Under the pieces are notes generated by a model. That model saw only the letters and a program-made list of their open reading frames with translations, made no database searches and was not told the origin of the DNA. DNA of 7,135 nt, taken from assembly GCA_964384785.1 (NCBI GenBank), contig CAYLLH010000063.1, positions 1 to 7,135 on the forward strand, read 5' to 3'. Origin of the DNA: JAZKSG01 sp964384785. GTDB lineage: Archaea > Thermoplasmatota > E2 > DHVEG-1. Position 1 is the first letter of the stretch. Every line of letters begins with the position of its first letter. This document shows positions 1-5,999 of the stretch, one piece after another. Position numbers and translations under genes: made by a program.

Positions 1-113
1 ATGGTCTTTCTGAGACTTACCCTCCTCTGTTTTTTCATTTATTGCATCCCGCTTTAAATGAAAAGCAGGAGGGTTAATTTAATTTTTCAACAGCCTAAAA
101 CCATATTAAATGC
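1..113. other. Left-edge non-coding stretch with inverted repeat; no assignable gene
   Basis: This is the region beyond the 3' end of the minus-strand radical SAM gene. It contains an inverted repeat, ACCCTCCT at 19-26 against AGGAGGGT at 67-74, and nested inside it a hairpin at 47-70 (see the separate entry). Two edge frames are open but unsupported. On the minus strand an ATG at 38 reads MKKQRRVSLRKT off the edge. On the plus strand a frame from base 1 reads 18 hydrophobic codons to a TAA at 55-57. Neither has a convincing ribosome site or recognisable sequence, so neither is called a gene. The minus strand also carries a GAGGAGGG purine run at 19-26 that resembles a Shine-Dalgarno site, but a start at a useful distance would lie at or beyond the edge. 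Confidence 0.4.
47..87 (+). terminator. Possible hairpin plus T-rich tail (plus-strand terminator)
   Basis: TCC (47-49) pairs with GGA (68-70), and GCTTT (51-55) pairs with AAAGC (62-66), with one C-A mismatch and a six-base loop. A T-rich tail follows at 74-87. The layout resembles an intrinsic terminator for a plus-strand gene entering from the left and converging on the radical SAM gene. No such gene can be confirmed, because only 57 bases of open frame are visible. It may be chance structure. Confidence 0.25.
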
Positions 114-1229
114 TTACAAGGGAAGAGATGTCCTTTCAACTTCTAATCTATCAGCTGTTGGATATTCCTCTATCATATAACAGTTAAAACCATTATTTTT
201 TAATGTTTCTGATAGTTTTTCTAGAATCCAAAGAGCTATTTCAACACGTTTTTTAGAATCATTCACAAAAACAAAATCAGATTCAATTCCAAATTCTTTT
301 ATTAAAAAATCTTTTATTTCCTCATTTGAAAACCCTTTTTTATCAACAATACCCAGAAGAAGTGTCCCATCATCAGAAATTATTTCATAAGATTTTACTA
401 TATTCTCAGCTCGTCTTTTAATCCTACTTCGTAGTTGAACTGCATCTTTAAAAGAACAAGAACAATAATGCACACCAATATCCAGCTCCCTCTTTGAACA
501 CTTTTCTAAAACATCATATGCACATTTTTCACTACCACGTACATGTGAAGAAAAATCGTTTTCTGATTCAAAACCCCTATCAACAAGTTTCTGTTGATTT
601 GTTTCAGAAAACTCAAGCTCATTTAGATTAACCCAAACAAGGTTTTTTGTAGAAGCCCATTCAATTAAACTAAAAATCTCTTTTCCCATACCGGGTATAA
701 CAGGTATCTCTAATGCTACATCCAGATCATAACCTAAAACTTTTTCAATATTTTTTGAAACCAGTGAATCATTCATTTTACTCCAAAAAACTGGTGCCGG
801 ATGAAAACGTATCTCATCAAGACCCACATCAACTATTTTTTTAACTGTTTCTATGTTTTTTAAACCAGATGTATAAAGATGTATATGAAAATTTGAACCA
901 AAAGATTCCTTCAAAATTCTGATATATCTAATCGTTCGCTCCGGAACCATCAATGGATCCCCACCAGTTATACCTGCTCCACAGGCATCTATCAATTCTG
1001 CTTCTCTTATCAGTATCTCAGTTTCATCCTCATCTTTTAATTCCCATTCATCAGCAAAAACCCGGTCTTTACCAATTTTTTCTGAGCTAAGCGGACAGTA
1101 ATAACAGTTAGATGGACATAAACCAGTGATTAAAACCACCATCTTACAGCCCTCCGCACACATCTTACATGCCGGAGGAAGAGGTTCTATATAACTACTT
1201 TTTTTCAACCATTGATTAATCTGTTTCAT
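114..1229 (-). CDS. Uncharacterised archaeal radical SAM protein (COG2108-like)
   Basis: A 371-residue cytosolic radical SAM enzyme of unknown reaction. The [4Fe-4S]/SAM motif is C38-x3-C42-x2-C45 (GLCPSNCYYCPL), followed by GGDP at 89-92, the SAM-binding glycine motif, and barrel-like segments such as HIHLYTSG (115-122) and EIRFHP (139-144). It has further cysteines: C21-x2-C24-x3-C28 just before the core, and C236, C244, C256 and C258 in the C-terminal half, where HYCSCSFKDAVQLRSR (254-269) looks conserved. These could bind a second cluster or zinc; that is inference. From memory the layout matches the archaeal family described as related to pyruvate formate-lyase activase (COG2108), which has no established substrate. 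It follows radB by 26 bases with no good TATA box of its own, so it is probably co-transcribed. The ATG at 1229 has no clear Shine-Dalgarno site but leaves the conserved N-terminal cysteines intact. Confidence 0.85.
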   Translation of the reverse strand: MKQINQWLKKSSYIEPLPPACKMCAEGCKMVVLITGLCPSNCYYCPLSSEKIGKDRVFADEWELKDEDETEILIREAELIDACGAGITGGDPLMVPERTIRYIRILKESFGSNFHIHLYTSGLKNIETVKKIVDVGLDEIRFHPAPVFWSKMNDSLVSKNIEKVLGYDLDVALEIPVIPGMGKEIFSLIEWASTKNLVWVNLNELEFSETNQQKLVDRGFESENDFSSHVRGSEKCAYDVLEKCSKRELDIGVHYCSCSFKDAVQLRSRIKRRAENIVKSYEIISDDGTLLLGIVDKKGFSNEEIKDFLIKEFGIESDFVFVNDSKKRVEIALWILEKLSETLKNNGFNCYMIEEYPTADRLEVERTSLPL

Positions 1230-1241
1230 AAAAAAAAACCC

Positions 1242-1254
1242 AAAAAAATTTTGT
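1242..1254 (-). terminator. T-tract after radB
   Basis: On the minus strand the radB stop is followed at once by ACAAAATTTTTTT, then GGG and nine more T before the next ATG at 1229. Oligo-T runs are the usual signal for archaeal RNA polymerase termination, so this may end or attenuate the radB transcript. The same 13 bases follow the stop of the upstream thiolase gene. Because the radical SAM gene has no evident promoter, partial read-through is more likely than a full stop. Confidence 0.4.
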
Positions 1255-1255
1255 G

Positions 1256-1906
1256 TTATTCAAGTCCATCTTTTGTTATTTTAAAAAAAGTAGTTTTACA
1301 CTCGGGTTGAGAACGATGTTTGATAATAGTTGCTTTTCTTTTACCAGGACCTGCTTTGTTGAACTTTAGTATAGTTTTTGCAACATGTTCAACACCCATA
1401 CCAGAAAAAGGTTTCACATCATCATTATCAACTGAGTAAACCTGACCTACTATTATTGCATAAAAATTTTTTTTACGAGCCTCCACCTGCAGGTTCGCAA
1501 TCTGACGATTAAGAGAACGAACATTACATAGACCATCATTTTCCAAACTAAGACGATAAAACATGTTAAATGTATCAAGAACAATCATACCCAAATTTTT
1601 CACTTTGAAAGAATTCTTCAGCATTCTTTCTTGTTCTTCAAACGAAGAAGGATTGAAAAACAAAATATTCTCAACTACTTTATCATATTCACTATTGCAG
1701 ATCTGCCGTAAGCGTTCCAAAGAAACTCCTTCGCTATCAATATATGCTACTTTTTTATCAGACAATGCAATGTTTCTAGCAGCCTGCAGGCAGAAATTTG
1801 TTTTACCGCTACCTGGCTCCCCATAAATCTCCGTAATGGAAGAATTTTCCACGCCTCCTCCAAGAAGATCATCAAGGGAGGCACAATCTATATTCAGATG
1901 GTTCAT
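1256..1906 (-). CDS. radB: RadB, archaeal RecA/RadA paralogue
   Basis: A 216-residue recombinase-family ATPase made of the RecA core alone. It lacks the N-terminal helix-hairpin-helix domain of RadA, which together with the length is typical of RadB. The N-terminal signature is SLDDLLGGGVE (10-20). Walker A is GEPGSGKT (29-36), the YIDSEG segment is at 55-60, and Walker B is IVLD (108-111). The IIVGQVYS segment is the usual strand before loop 2. RadB is known as a DNA-binding accessory to RadA in homologous recombination in Euryarchaeota, with weak ATPase activity and no strand exchange by itself. The ATG at 1906 is the natural start, because only about ten residues precede the family signature. 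It lies 63 bases after the thiolase gene and 26 before the radical SAM gene. A weak TATA-like element 28 bases upstream suggests a short or absent leader. Confidence 0.93.
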   Translation of the reverse strand: MNHLNIDCASLDDLLGGGVENSSITEIYGEPGSGKTNFCLQAARNIALSDKKVAYIDSEGVSLERLRQICNSEYDKVVENILFFNPSSFEEQERMLKNSFKVKNLGMIVLDTFNMFYRLSLENDGLCNVRSLNRQIANLQVEARKKNFYAIIVGQVYSVDNDDVKPFSGMGVEHVAKTILKFNKAGPGKRKATIIKHRSQPECKTTFFKITKDGLE

Positions 1907-1930
1907 AAATACAACATTTTCATTTTTTTT

Positions 1931-1938
1931 GTTTTATG
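1931..1938 (-). promoter_or_regulatory. Weak TATA-like element for radB
   Basis: The minus strand reads CATAAAAC, centred about 28 bases before the radB ATG at 1906. That is the same spacing as for pheT and the thiolase gene and would give a nearly leaderless transcript. It departs from the consensus at the first T, and no clear BRE is seen. Confidence 0.35.
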
Positions 1939-1955
1939 TCAGCGTGTTTTCAAAT

Positions 1956-1968
1956 AAAAAAATTTTGT
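1956..1968 (-). terminator. T-tract after the thiolase gene
   Basis: One base after the TGA stop (1972-1970) the minus strand reads ACAAAATTTTTTT, then ATTTG. A seven-T run so close to the stop fits an archaeal oligo-T terminator. The 13 bases match exactly the tract that follows radB (1242-1254), which adds some weight. There is no stem-loop before the T run. Confidence 0.4.
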
Positions 1969-1969
1969 A

Positions 1970-2890
1970 TCATCTTTTCTTTATTTTTTGTTTAAGCATA
2001 CAAGTCTTACATAAATCTTCTGAACAAGGCTCACCACAAACCGTGCATTTGTTTAACTCAACTGTTGGATATTTCTCATACAAAAGATCTTTGATACTTT
2101 CATAACTACTAAGAATACTATGACGGGTACCCGGATGATCAAATTCTAAATCATTAATTATTTTTTGAAATTTTTTACGATGAGCATCACCAGAAAAGGG
2201 ACAAACCGAGTCATGAAACTCTAAGTTGTTTAGAATAGCATATAAAGCATTTTCTTTCTCAGGAATCGTTCGAAGAGGCATAAAACGAGGTATAAGACCA
2301 GGTTGAATTTTTTCATGAGGACCCAAACGAGCTAGTTTCTGCATGTCACCATTAACAAAATTCATCAAAATCGACTGAGAGATATCATCCAAATTATGAC
2401 CAGTAACTAAACGATCAACTTTTAGTTTTTTAGCTGTTGTATTCAAACAAAAACGACGGAACACACCACAATATGCACAATCACCAAGTTCTTTACCGAT
2501 GGATGCAATTTCATCCATCCGGTAACCCATCATTTCTTCAAAAGAAACAACATAATGTTCTATTCCAAGTTTTTCACAGTTATTCTTAGCAGTTTTTATG
2601 TTTTCATCACGGTAACCCTGTATTCCTTCATCAACAGAAATACCTATGATTTCAACGTTGTTACGTACCGAAAAAATATCATGAATCATTTTCAATGCTA
2701 CAGTACTATCTTTACCACCTGAGATTGCTACTCCAAACCTGGTTTTTTTATAGGTTTTACCTTGCTTTTTTACATCTTTTTTAACACGTTTCTCAAAATA
2801 ACGTATAAAATGATCCTTGCAAAGATGTGTACCATTGTATCTAATCAATGTTACAGCAGGGTTACTGCATTTACTACATTTTTTAACCAT
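1970..2890 (-). CDS. tRNA 2-thiolation ATPase, TtuA/Ncs6 (NcsA) family
   Basis: A 306-residue PP-loop ATPase of the TIGR00269 type, which adenylates tRNA uridine and replaces the 2-oxygen with sulfur: U34 for Ncs6/NcsA, U54 for TtuA. Visible in order are an N-terminal zinc finger (C5, C8, C24, H27), the PP-loop SGGKDS (57-62), C138-x2-C141 (GDCAYCG) and C230 (SVCPFSGD), which together match the three ligands of the catalytic [4Fe-4S] cluster, the GHNLDD motif (164-169), and a C-terminal zinc ribbon (C282, C285, C294, C297). All key residues are present. The sequence does not show which uridine is the target. The sulfur donor is normally a ubiquitin-like SAMP/TtuB protein, not encoded here. 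The frame extends to a GTG at 2905, but ATG 2890 is preferred: it puts the zinc finger at the usual distance, and the TATA box at 2917-2925 predicts transcription starting near 2896, downstream of that GTG. Confidence 0.9.
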   Translation of the reverse strand: MVKKCSKCSNPAVTLIRYNGTHLCKDHFIRYFEKRVKKDVKKQGKTYKKTRFGVAISGGKDSTVALKMIHDIFSVRNNVEIIGISVDEGIQGYRDENIKTAKNNCEKLGIEHYVVSFEEMMGYRMDEIASIGKELGDCAYCGVFRRFCLNTTAKKLKVDRLVTGHNLDDISQSILMNFVNGDMQKLARLGPHEKIQPGLIPRFMPLRTIPEKENALYAILNNLEFHDSVCPFSGDAHRKKFQKIINDLEFDHPGTRHSILSSYESIKDLLYEKYPTVELNKCTVCGEPCSEDLCKTCMLKQKIKKR

Positions 2891-2916
2891 TGATAAACAA
2901 AACACCTAAAAAACTC

Positions 2917-2925
2917 TTTTTATAA
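2917..2925 (-). promoter_or_regulatory. TATA box of the thiolase gene
   Basis: The minus strand reads TTATAAAAA, a strong archaeal TATA box centred about 31 bases before the ATG at 2890. The expected start near 2896 gives a leader of only a few bases. It lies in the 62-base gap after pheT, so the thiolase gene probably does not depend on the pheT promoter. The AGGTG at 2903-2907 would then lie upstream of the transcript and would not act as a ribosome site. Confidence 0.6.
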
Positions 2926-2952
2926 CCAACCACATCAATTTTTTTTTTGTTC

Positions 2953-4593
2953 TCATTGTTTTTTTGATTTTCCAAGATTAAGTTCAAAACCAATCACAGG
3001 ATGTTCCAGATCATAGTTTTTAATAGAACGTGGATGAAGTTCTCCAAAAAAACCTATTTCATCACTACCAATAGTAACACTAGCGCATCTTCCTTTTACA
3101 AAACCAGGATGATCAAAGTTTTTAATGTTATAATCCAAGTTCATCTCACGAAGAACTGCTTCAGCAAGAGATTTACATTCTGTAAAATTTGCTTTGGCAT
3201 CAATTTTTACAAAACCCAGATGATAAGAATTTTTAAACTTTTCATCAACAACGATACCAAGCTCAAAAATCTGCTGAGGTAATCCATGATGACGATTTTC
3301 ATTCAAAATATTAAGAAGAGACGGTAATAATCCAACACGTAAACAAGTATATTCCTCTCCAACTGGGTTTTTGATTTCAACACGTTTAGTTTTTTCTAGT
3401 CCTATACTTTCAAACTCTGTTTTCTCATTTGAAATCGTAAACGTGGTAACCTCATTAAAACCAAGACCCACAAGTGTGTTTTTTATATGATCAAAATAAC
3501 TTTGATTTTTTTGTGTTTTACCAAAAGTTAGAGCCTGAGGAAGACTTGTCTTGAAATCATTATATCCAAAACCTACGGCTACATCTTCAACAAGATCTAT
3601 ATCATGAAGAATATCAGCTCTCCATGCAGGTGTTTCAACCATTATTGTTTTATCATCATTTTTTTCTGCTTGATGACCCATTTTTTCTAGATAACCTATT
3701 ACATCCTCAGCTTTGAACTCAGTTCCCAATATTTTGTTAACATAACTTACACTAATCTGGTTTTCCATTGTTTTAAAATCCGGTGAAACAAATTCTTTTC
3801 CATTGTCTTTAACAGTAGTGGTATAGATTTGTCCGCCTCTTTCAGCAAGAGCTGCTGCTACAATATTTAAAGCGTATTTAACAGCAGAGAAATCTGTTCC
3901 TGTGACATCTAAAAAAATATCTTTAGTAAAAGGTGTAACCTCTGTAAGAATTCCATTGATAATCGGTGGATAAGACAAAACATTGTTGTTTTTATCCAGA
4001 ATTATTGGGTGTTTATCAAAATCTTCTAAAAGTTGAGCAAATGCTTGTCCTTTTTCATGTTTTTCAAGTATCTCGGTCATAGTCCATGAATCTGTTTTTG
4101 CAAGTGGTATAAACTGAACCGTATCAGGATCCACTGCTTTGTATACAAATGGTGGTTGAACTGCTTCAAAATTATGAACGCCTATAGCTACTTTTTTTCG
4201 ATTTCGTCCCAGACCCATATGTAGTTTCTCTTGAAGTTCCATTAATGATTTTATCAGATTATCAGTCATGGTTACATCTTTAACTAGAGCTGTTGCAATA
4301 AAAGGCCGTACTTTTTTAACGGATTCATCAACAGTTAATACTACATCTGATTTTTCAACACTGTATTTTTTGATTCCTTTTTCAAAATCAAAAAAAGCTC
4401 TTGATGCACGAGCTATTCCTTCAACTGATGCAAGATCTGGACGGTTTGGAAAAAACTCTATACCAATCTCATTTCCATTAACCCGGTCTAAATCAGCACC
4501 AATCATAGGTAGTTTTTCAAGTAATTCATCCTTAGAAATCTCATATCCTAAAAGATCAATAAAATCTTCATAATCAAATGTTACAACAGGCAT
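2953..4593 (-). CDS. pheT: Phenylalanyl-tRNA synthetase beta subunit, archaeal type
   Basis: A 546-residue subunit of the heterotetrameric cytosolic enzyme that charges tRNA-Phe (EC 6.1.1.20). The length fits the archaeal/eukaryotic form, which lacks the N-terminal EMAP-like tRNA-binding domain and the C-terminal anticodon-binding domain of the roughly 800-residue bacterial protein. The N-terminal module carries FPNRPDL (48-54). A B3/B4 editing-type domain follows, with GVHNFEAVQPP and SYPPIING. The B5 domain, roughly 270-345, ends in DIDLVEDVAVGFGY. The remainder, from about 355, is the catalytic-like core with TTFTISNE, KNPVGEEYTCLR and the terminal FGELHP segment. The start at 4593 gives the usual N-terminus. 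The pheS gene is not in the window: pheT is divergent from the glycosyltransferases and has its own TATA box, so the two subunits appear unlinked unless pheS lies outside the window. Confidence 0.95.
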   Translation of the reverse strand: MPVVTFDYEDFIDLLGYEISKDELLEKLPMIGADLDRVNGNEIGIEFFPNRPDLASVEGIARASRAFFDFEKGIKKYSVEKSDVVLTVDESVKKVRPFIATALVKDVTMTDNLIKSLMELQEKLHMGLGRNRKKVAIGVHNFEAVQPPFVYKAVDPDTVQFIPLAKTDSWTMTEILEKHEKGQAFAQLLEDFDKHPIILDKNNNVLSYPPIINGILTEVTPFTKDIFLDVTGTDFSAVKYALNIVAAALAERGGQIYTTTVKDNGKEFVSPDFKTMENQISVSYVNKILGTEFKAEDVIGYLEKMGHQAEKNDDKTIMVETPAWRADILHDIDLVEDVAVGFGYNDFKTSLPQALTFGKTQKNQSYFDHIKNTLVGLGFNEVTTFTISNEKTEFESIGLEKTKRVEIKNPVGEEYTCLRVGLLPSLLNILNENRHHGLPQQIFELGIVVDEKFKNSYHLGFVKIDAKANFTECKSLAEAVLREMNLDYNIKNFDHPGFVKGRCASVTIGSDEIGFFGELHPRSIKNYDLEHPVIGFELNLGKSKKQ

Positions 4594-4618
4594 AATAAAA
4601 AAGTGAAATGATTTTTTG

Positions 4619-4625
4619 ATATAAA
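4619..4625 (-). promoter_or_regulatory. TATA box of pheT
   Basis: The minus strand reads TTTATAT, centred about 29 bases before the pheT ATG at 4593. This predicts a transcript beginning only a few bases before the start codon. No Shine-Dalgarno sequence occurs before the ATG, in agreement with leaderless initiation. Confidence 0.55.
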
Positions 4626-4670
4626 GGTATTTGTTTTACATATAGCTCTTAAACAAAATAATCAATAATA

Positions 4671-4679
4671 TTATAAAAC
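4671..4679 (+). promoter_or_regulatory. Probable TATA box of the gpgS-like gene
   Basis: TTATAAAAC on the plus strand is the best TATA match before the ATG at 4751. Transcription would start near 4700 and leave a leader of about 50 bases, long enough to include the ribosome site at 4739-4743. The palindrome ATAATATTAT overlaps its left edge, a position where a bound regulator would block TBP. Confidence 0.45.
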
Positions 4680-4720
4680 ATAAAAGTATTGTAAAAAACT
4701 AAGCTTTTTGGAGAGGCAGA

Positions 4721-4735
4721 AAAAAAATTTTGTAT
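4721..4735. repeat. Third copy of the A7T4-GTAT element, here in a 5' leader
   Basis: AAAAAAATTTTGTAT on the plus strand is identical to 1956-1970 after the thiolase gene and differs from 1242-1256 after radB only at the next-to-last base. Here it lies in the leader of the gpgS-like gene. Read on the minus strand it is an oligo-T tract pointing toward pheT. The A+T bias of the DNA makes chance recurrence possible. Confidence 0.35.
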
Positions 4736-4738
4736 TTG

Positions 4739-4743
4739 GGTGA
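4739..4743 (+). promoter_or_regulatory. Ribosome binding site of the gpgS-like gene
   Basis: GGTGA matches the archaeal anti-Shine-Dalgarno core and lies seven bases before the ATG at 4751, which supports that start. It contrasts with the minus-strand genes, which have no such site at normal spacing. Confidence 0.65.
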
Positions 4744-4750
4744 ATAATTT

Positions 4751-5947
4751 ATGGATATTAGACAAGATGAGATAACAACTTTTCATGATCTAAAAGCTGA
4801 TAAGAAAAAGCTTGTAAAAGCAGTTAGTGATGTTTCACAGGTACGGCCAGTTTCAATCATCTTGCCCATGCTTTACAAAGAAATAAAAAATGATGCACTT
4901 GGAGATATAATTAAAGGTTTGAACAAGTGTACATATCTTCAAGAAGTTATTGTTCCATTGGCTGCAAAAGATGAAAAAGAGTTTAATCATGTCAAACGTT
5001 TTTTTAGAAAACTAGAAATCCCTAAACTTATCATGTGGTGTAACGGACCGCAAATAACAGGTCTTTTAAATGATCTTAAAAAAGATGAAATTAATCTTTT
5101 AAAATATCGTGGAAAAGGCCGAGATGTATGGCTGGCTATGGGTATAGCTAGTCTACGATCTTATGCATTCGCGCTTCATGACGCTGATGTACGTCATTAC
5201 GATGAATCAATCCCAACCAAGCTTTTATACCCCGTGGTTGAACCAGAACTTGATTATGAATTCAACAAGGGATATTATGCACGTGTAAATCTTGAAGAAC
5301 GCATCATGTACGGACGTGTTTTCCGTTTGTTTATTCATCCAATATTACGTGCTTTTGTCGACAATATTAATCATGAAACAGATTTCACCCGTTTCCTTCG
5401 ATCATTTCGTTACCCTATAGCAGGAGAATTTGCTTTAACTAGTGATCTATCTCTCGATGTAGATCTACCAGGTGATTGGGGTATAGAAATTGGTATCATG
5501 GCAGAGATGTACAAAAATGTACCATTGAAAAGAATATGTCAGACTGATCTGGGTTTTTACGAACATAAACATCAAAAAGTTGGAACTAAAACCACGGGTT
5601 TAACCAAGATGAGTGGAGATATACTAAAAACACTTCTAAGAGTACTAGTAGAAGAAGACAACATTGAAATCTCTAAAGAAAGTCTGATATCACTACGTGT
5701 TTTATATCTTCGTTATGCTCGTGATGCAATTAGAAAATATCATGCAGATTGTCATTTTAATAACCTAAAATATGACCGGCATAAAGAAGAAAACATTGTT
5801 GAAAAATTTGGTCAACAAATAATGAGAGCCGGTGTAAGCTACATGAGAAAACCAGTAGGCACCTGGATACCTGACTGGTTAAGAGCAATATCTGCTCGTA
5901 AAAAAATAAGAGAAGAATTACTTGATATAGTAATAGATGAACAATAA
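4751..5947 (+). CDS. gpgS: Glucosyl-3-phosphoglycerate synthase-like glycosyltransferase (GT81/GpgS)
   Basis: A 398-residue soluble GT-A glycosyltransferase with no signal peptide or membrane segment. GpgS transfers glucose from an NDP-glucose to D-3-phosphoglycerate (EC 2.4.1.266), the first step to glucosylglycerate, a compatible solute. The fold starts at VSIILPMLYKE (34-44). GKGRDVW (121-127) precedes the DxD metal site HDAD (143-146). PELDYEFNKGYYARV (165-179), FRYPIAGEFAL (219-229) and DWGIEIG (242-248) follow. YEHKHQ (270-275) supplies the likely metal-binding histidine. The order and wording of these motifs, as I recall them, fit GpgS of Methanococcoides and Persephonella, about 400 residues long, better than the mannosyl enzyme MpgS. 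ATG 4751 is supported by a Shine-Dalgarno site and by the conserved N-terminal TFHD (10-13). The phosphatase GpgP is not seen here. Sugar donor and acceptor are inferred from the family. Confidence 0.78.
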   Translation: MDIRQDEITTFHDLKADKKKLVKAVSDVSQVRPVSIILPMLYKEIKNDALGDIIKGLNKCTYLQEVIVPLAAKDEKEFNHVKRFFRKLEIPKLIMWCNGPQITGLLNDLKKDEINLLKYRGKGRDVWLAMGIASLRSYAFALHDADVRHYDESIPTKLLYPVVEPELDYEFNKGYYARVNLEERIMYGRVFRLFIHPILRAFVDNINHETDFTRFLRSFRYPIAGEFALTSDLSLDVDLPGDWGIEIGIMAEMYKNVPLKRICQTDLGFYEHKHQKVGTKTTGLTKMSGDILKTLLRVLVEEDNIEISKESLISLRVLYLRYARDAIRKYHADCHFNNLKYDRHKEENIVEKFGQQIMRAGVSYMRKPVGTWIPDWLRAISARKKIREELLDIVIDEQ

Positions 5948-5983
5948 ATAAAAAAACGTTTTAAGGAAACTTGTATTTGTAGA

Positions 5984-5992
5984 GGAGAGGAG
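5984..5992 (+). promoter_or_regulatory. Strong ribosome binding site that sets a TTG start
   Basis: GGAGAGGAG ends seven bases before the TTG at 6000. This purine-rich site is the strongest in the window and decides the start of the second glycosyltransferase. The frame has been open only since a TAA at 5949-5951 and holds no ATG or GTG before 6000. A looser TATA-like run, AATAAATAAAAAA (5943-5955), lies upstream, but co-transcription with the preceding gene is simpler. Confidence 0.7.
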
Positions 5993-5999
5993 TTTCAAA

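Larger units (their letters stand above)
4594..4750. promoter_or_regulatory. Divergent promoter region between pheT and the gpgS-like gene
   Basis: This 157-base spacer is very A+T-rich and separates two divergent genes. It holds TATA elements for both strands, about 50 bases apart, and a perfect 10-base palindrome, ATAATATTAT (4665-4674), that overlaps the plus-strand TATA box. The palindrome could be a regulator site or simply low-complexity sequence. A further A-rich/T-rich element lies at 4721-4735. No tRNA or other RNA gene is visible. Confidence 0.6.

Noticed and set aside
1..38. Possible gene start on the minus strand (ATG at 38, basic N-terminus MKKQRRVSLRKT)
   Set aside because: Only 12 codons are visible, with no TATA box at the usual distance and no ribosome site, so it cannot be told from chance.
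1..57. Possible 3' end of a plus-strand gene ending at TAA 55-57
   Set aside because: Eighteen hydrophobic codons with no recognisable family; only the weak hairpin and T-rich tail after it lend support.
1563..2105. Plus-strand frames of 87 and 89 codons over radB and the thiolase
   Set aside because: Both are antisense shadows of well-recognised genes and have no ribosome site.
2891..2905. GTG start at 2905 extending the thiolase by five residues
   Set aside because: The TATA box at 2917-2925 predicts transcription beginning near 2896, downstream of this codon, and the ATG at 2890 gives the normal distance to the zinc finger.
4268..4573. Plus-strand 101-codon frame antisense to pheT
   Set aside because: Serine-rich shadow of the PheT N-terminal region with no family resemblance.
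4594..4750. tRNA, riboswitch or CRISPR in the divergent spacer
   Set aside because: No cloverleaf, no spaced repeats and too little G+C for a structured RNA; only promoter-like elements are visible.
4751..5947. Mannosyl-3-phosphoglycerate synthase (MpgS, GT55) as identity of the first glycosyltransferase
   Set aside because: The archaeal MpgS motifs I recall (such as GKGEGM and VDADNY) are absent, while GKGRDVW, YPIAGEFA and YEHKHQ fit GpgS.
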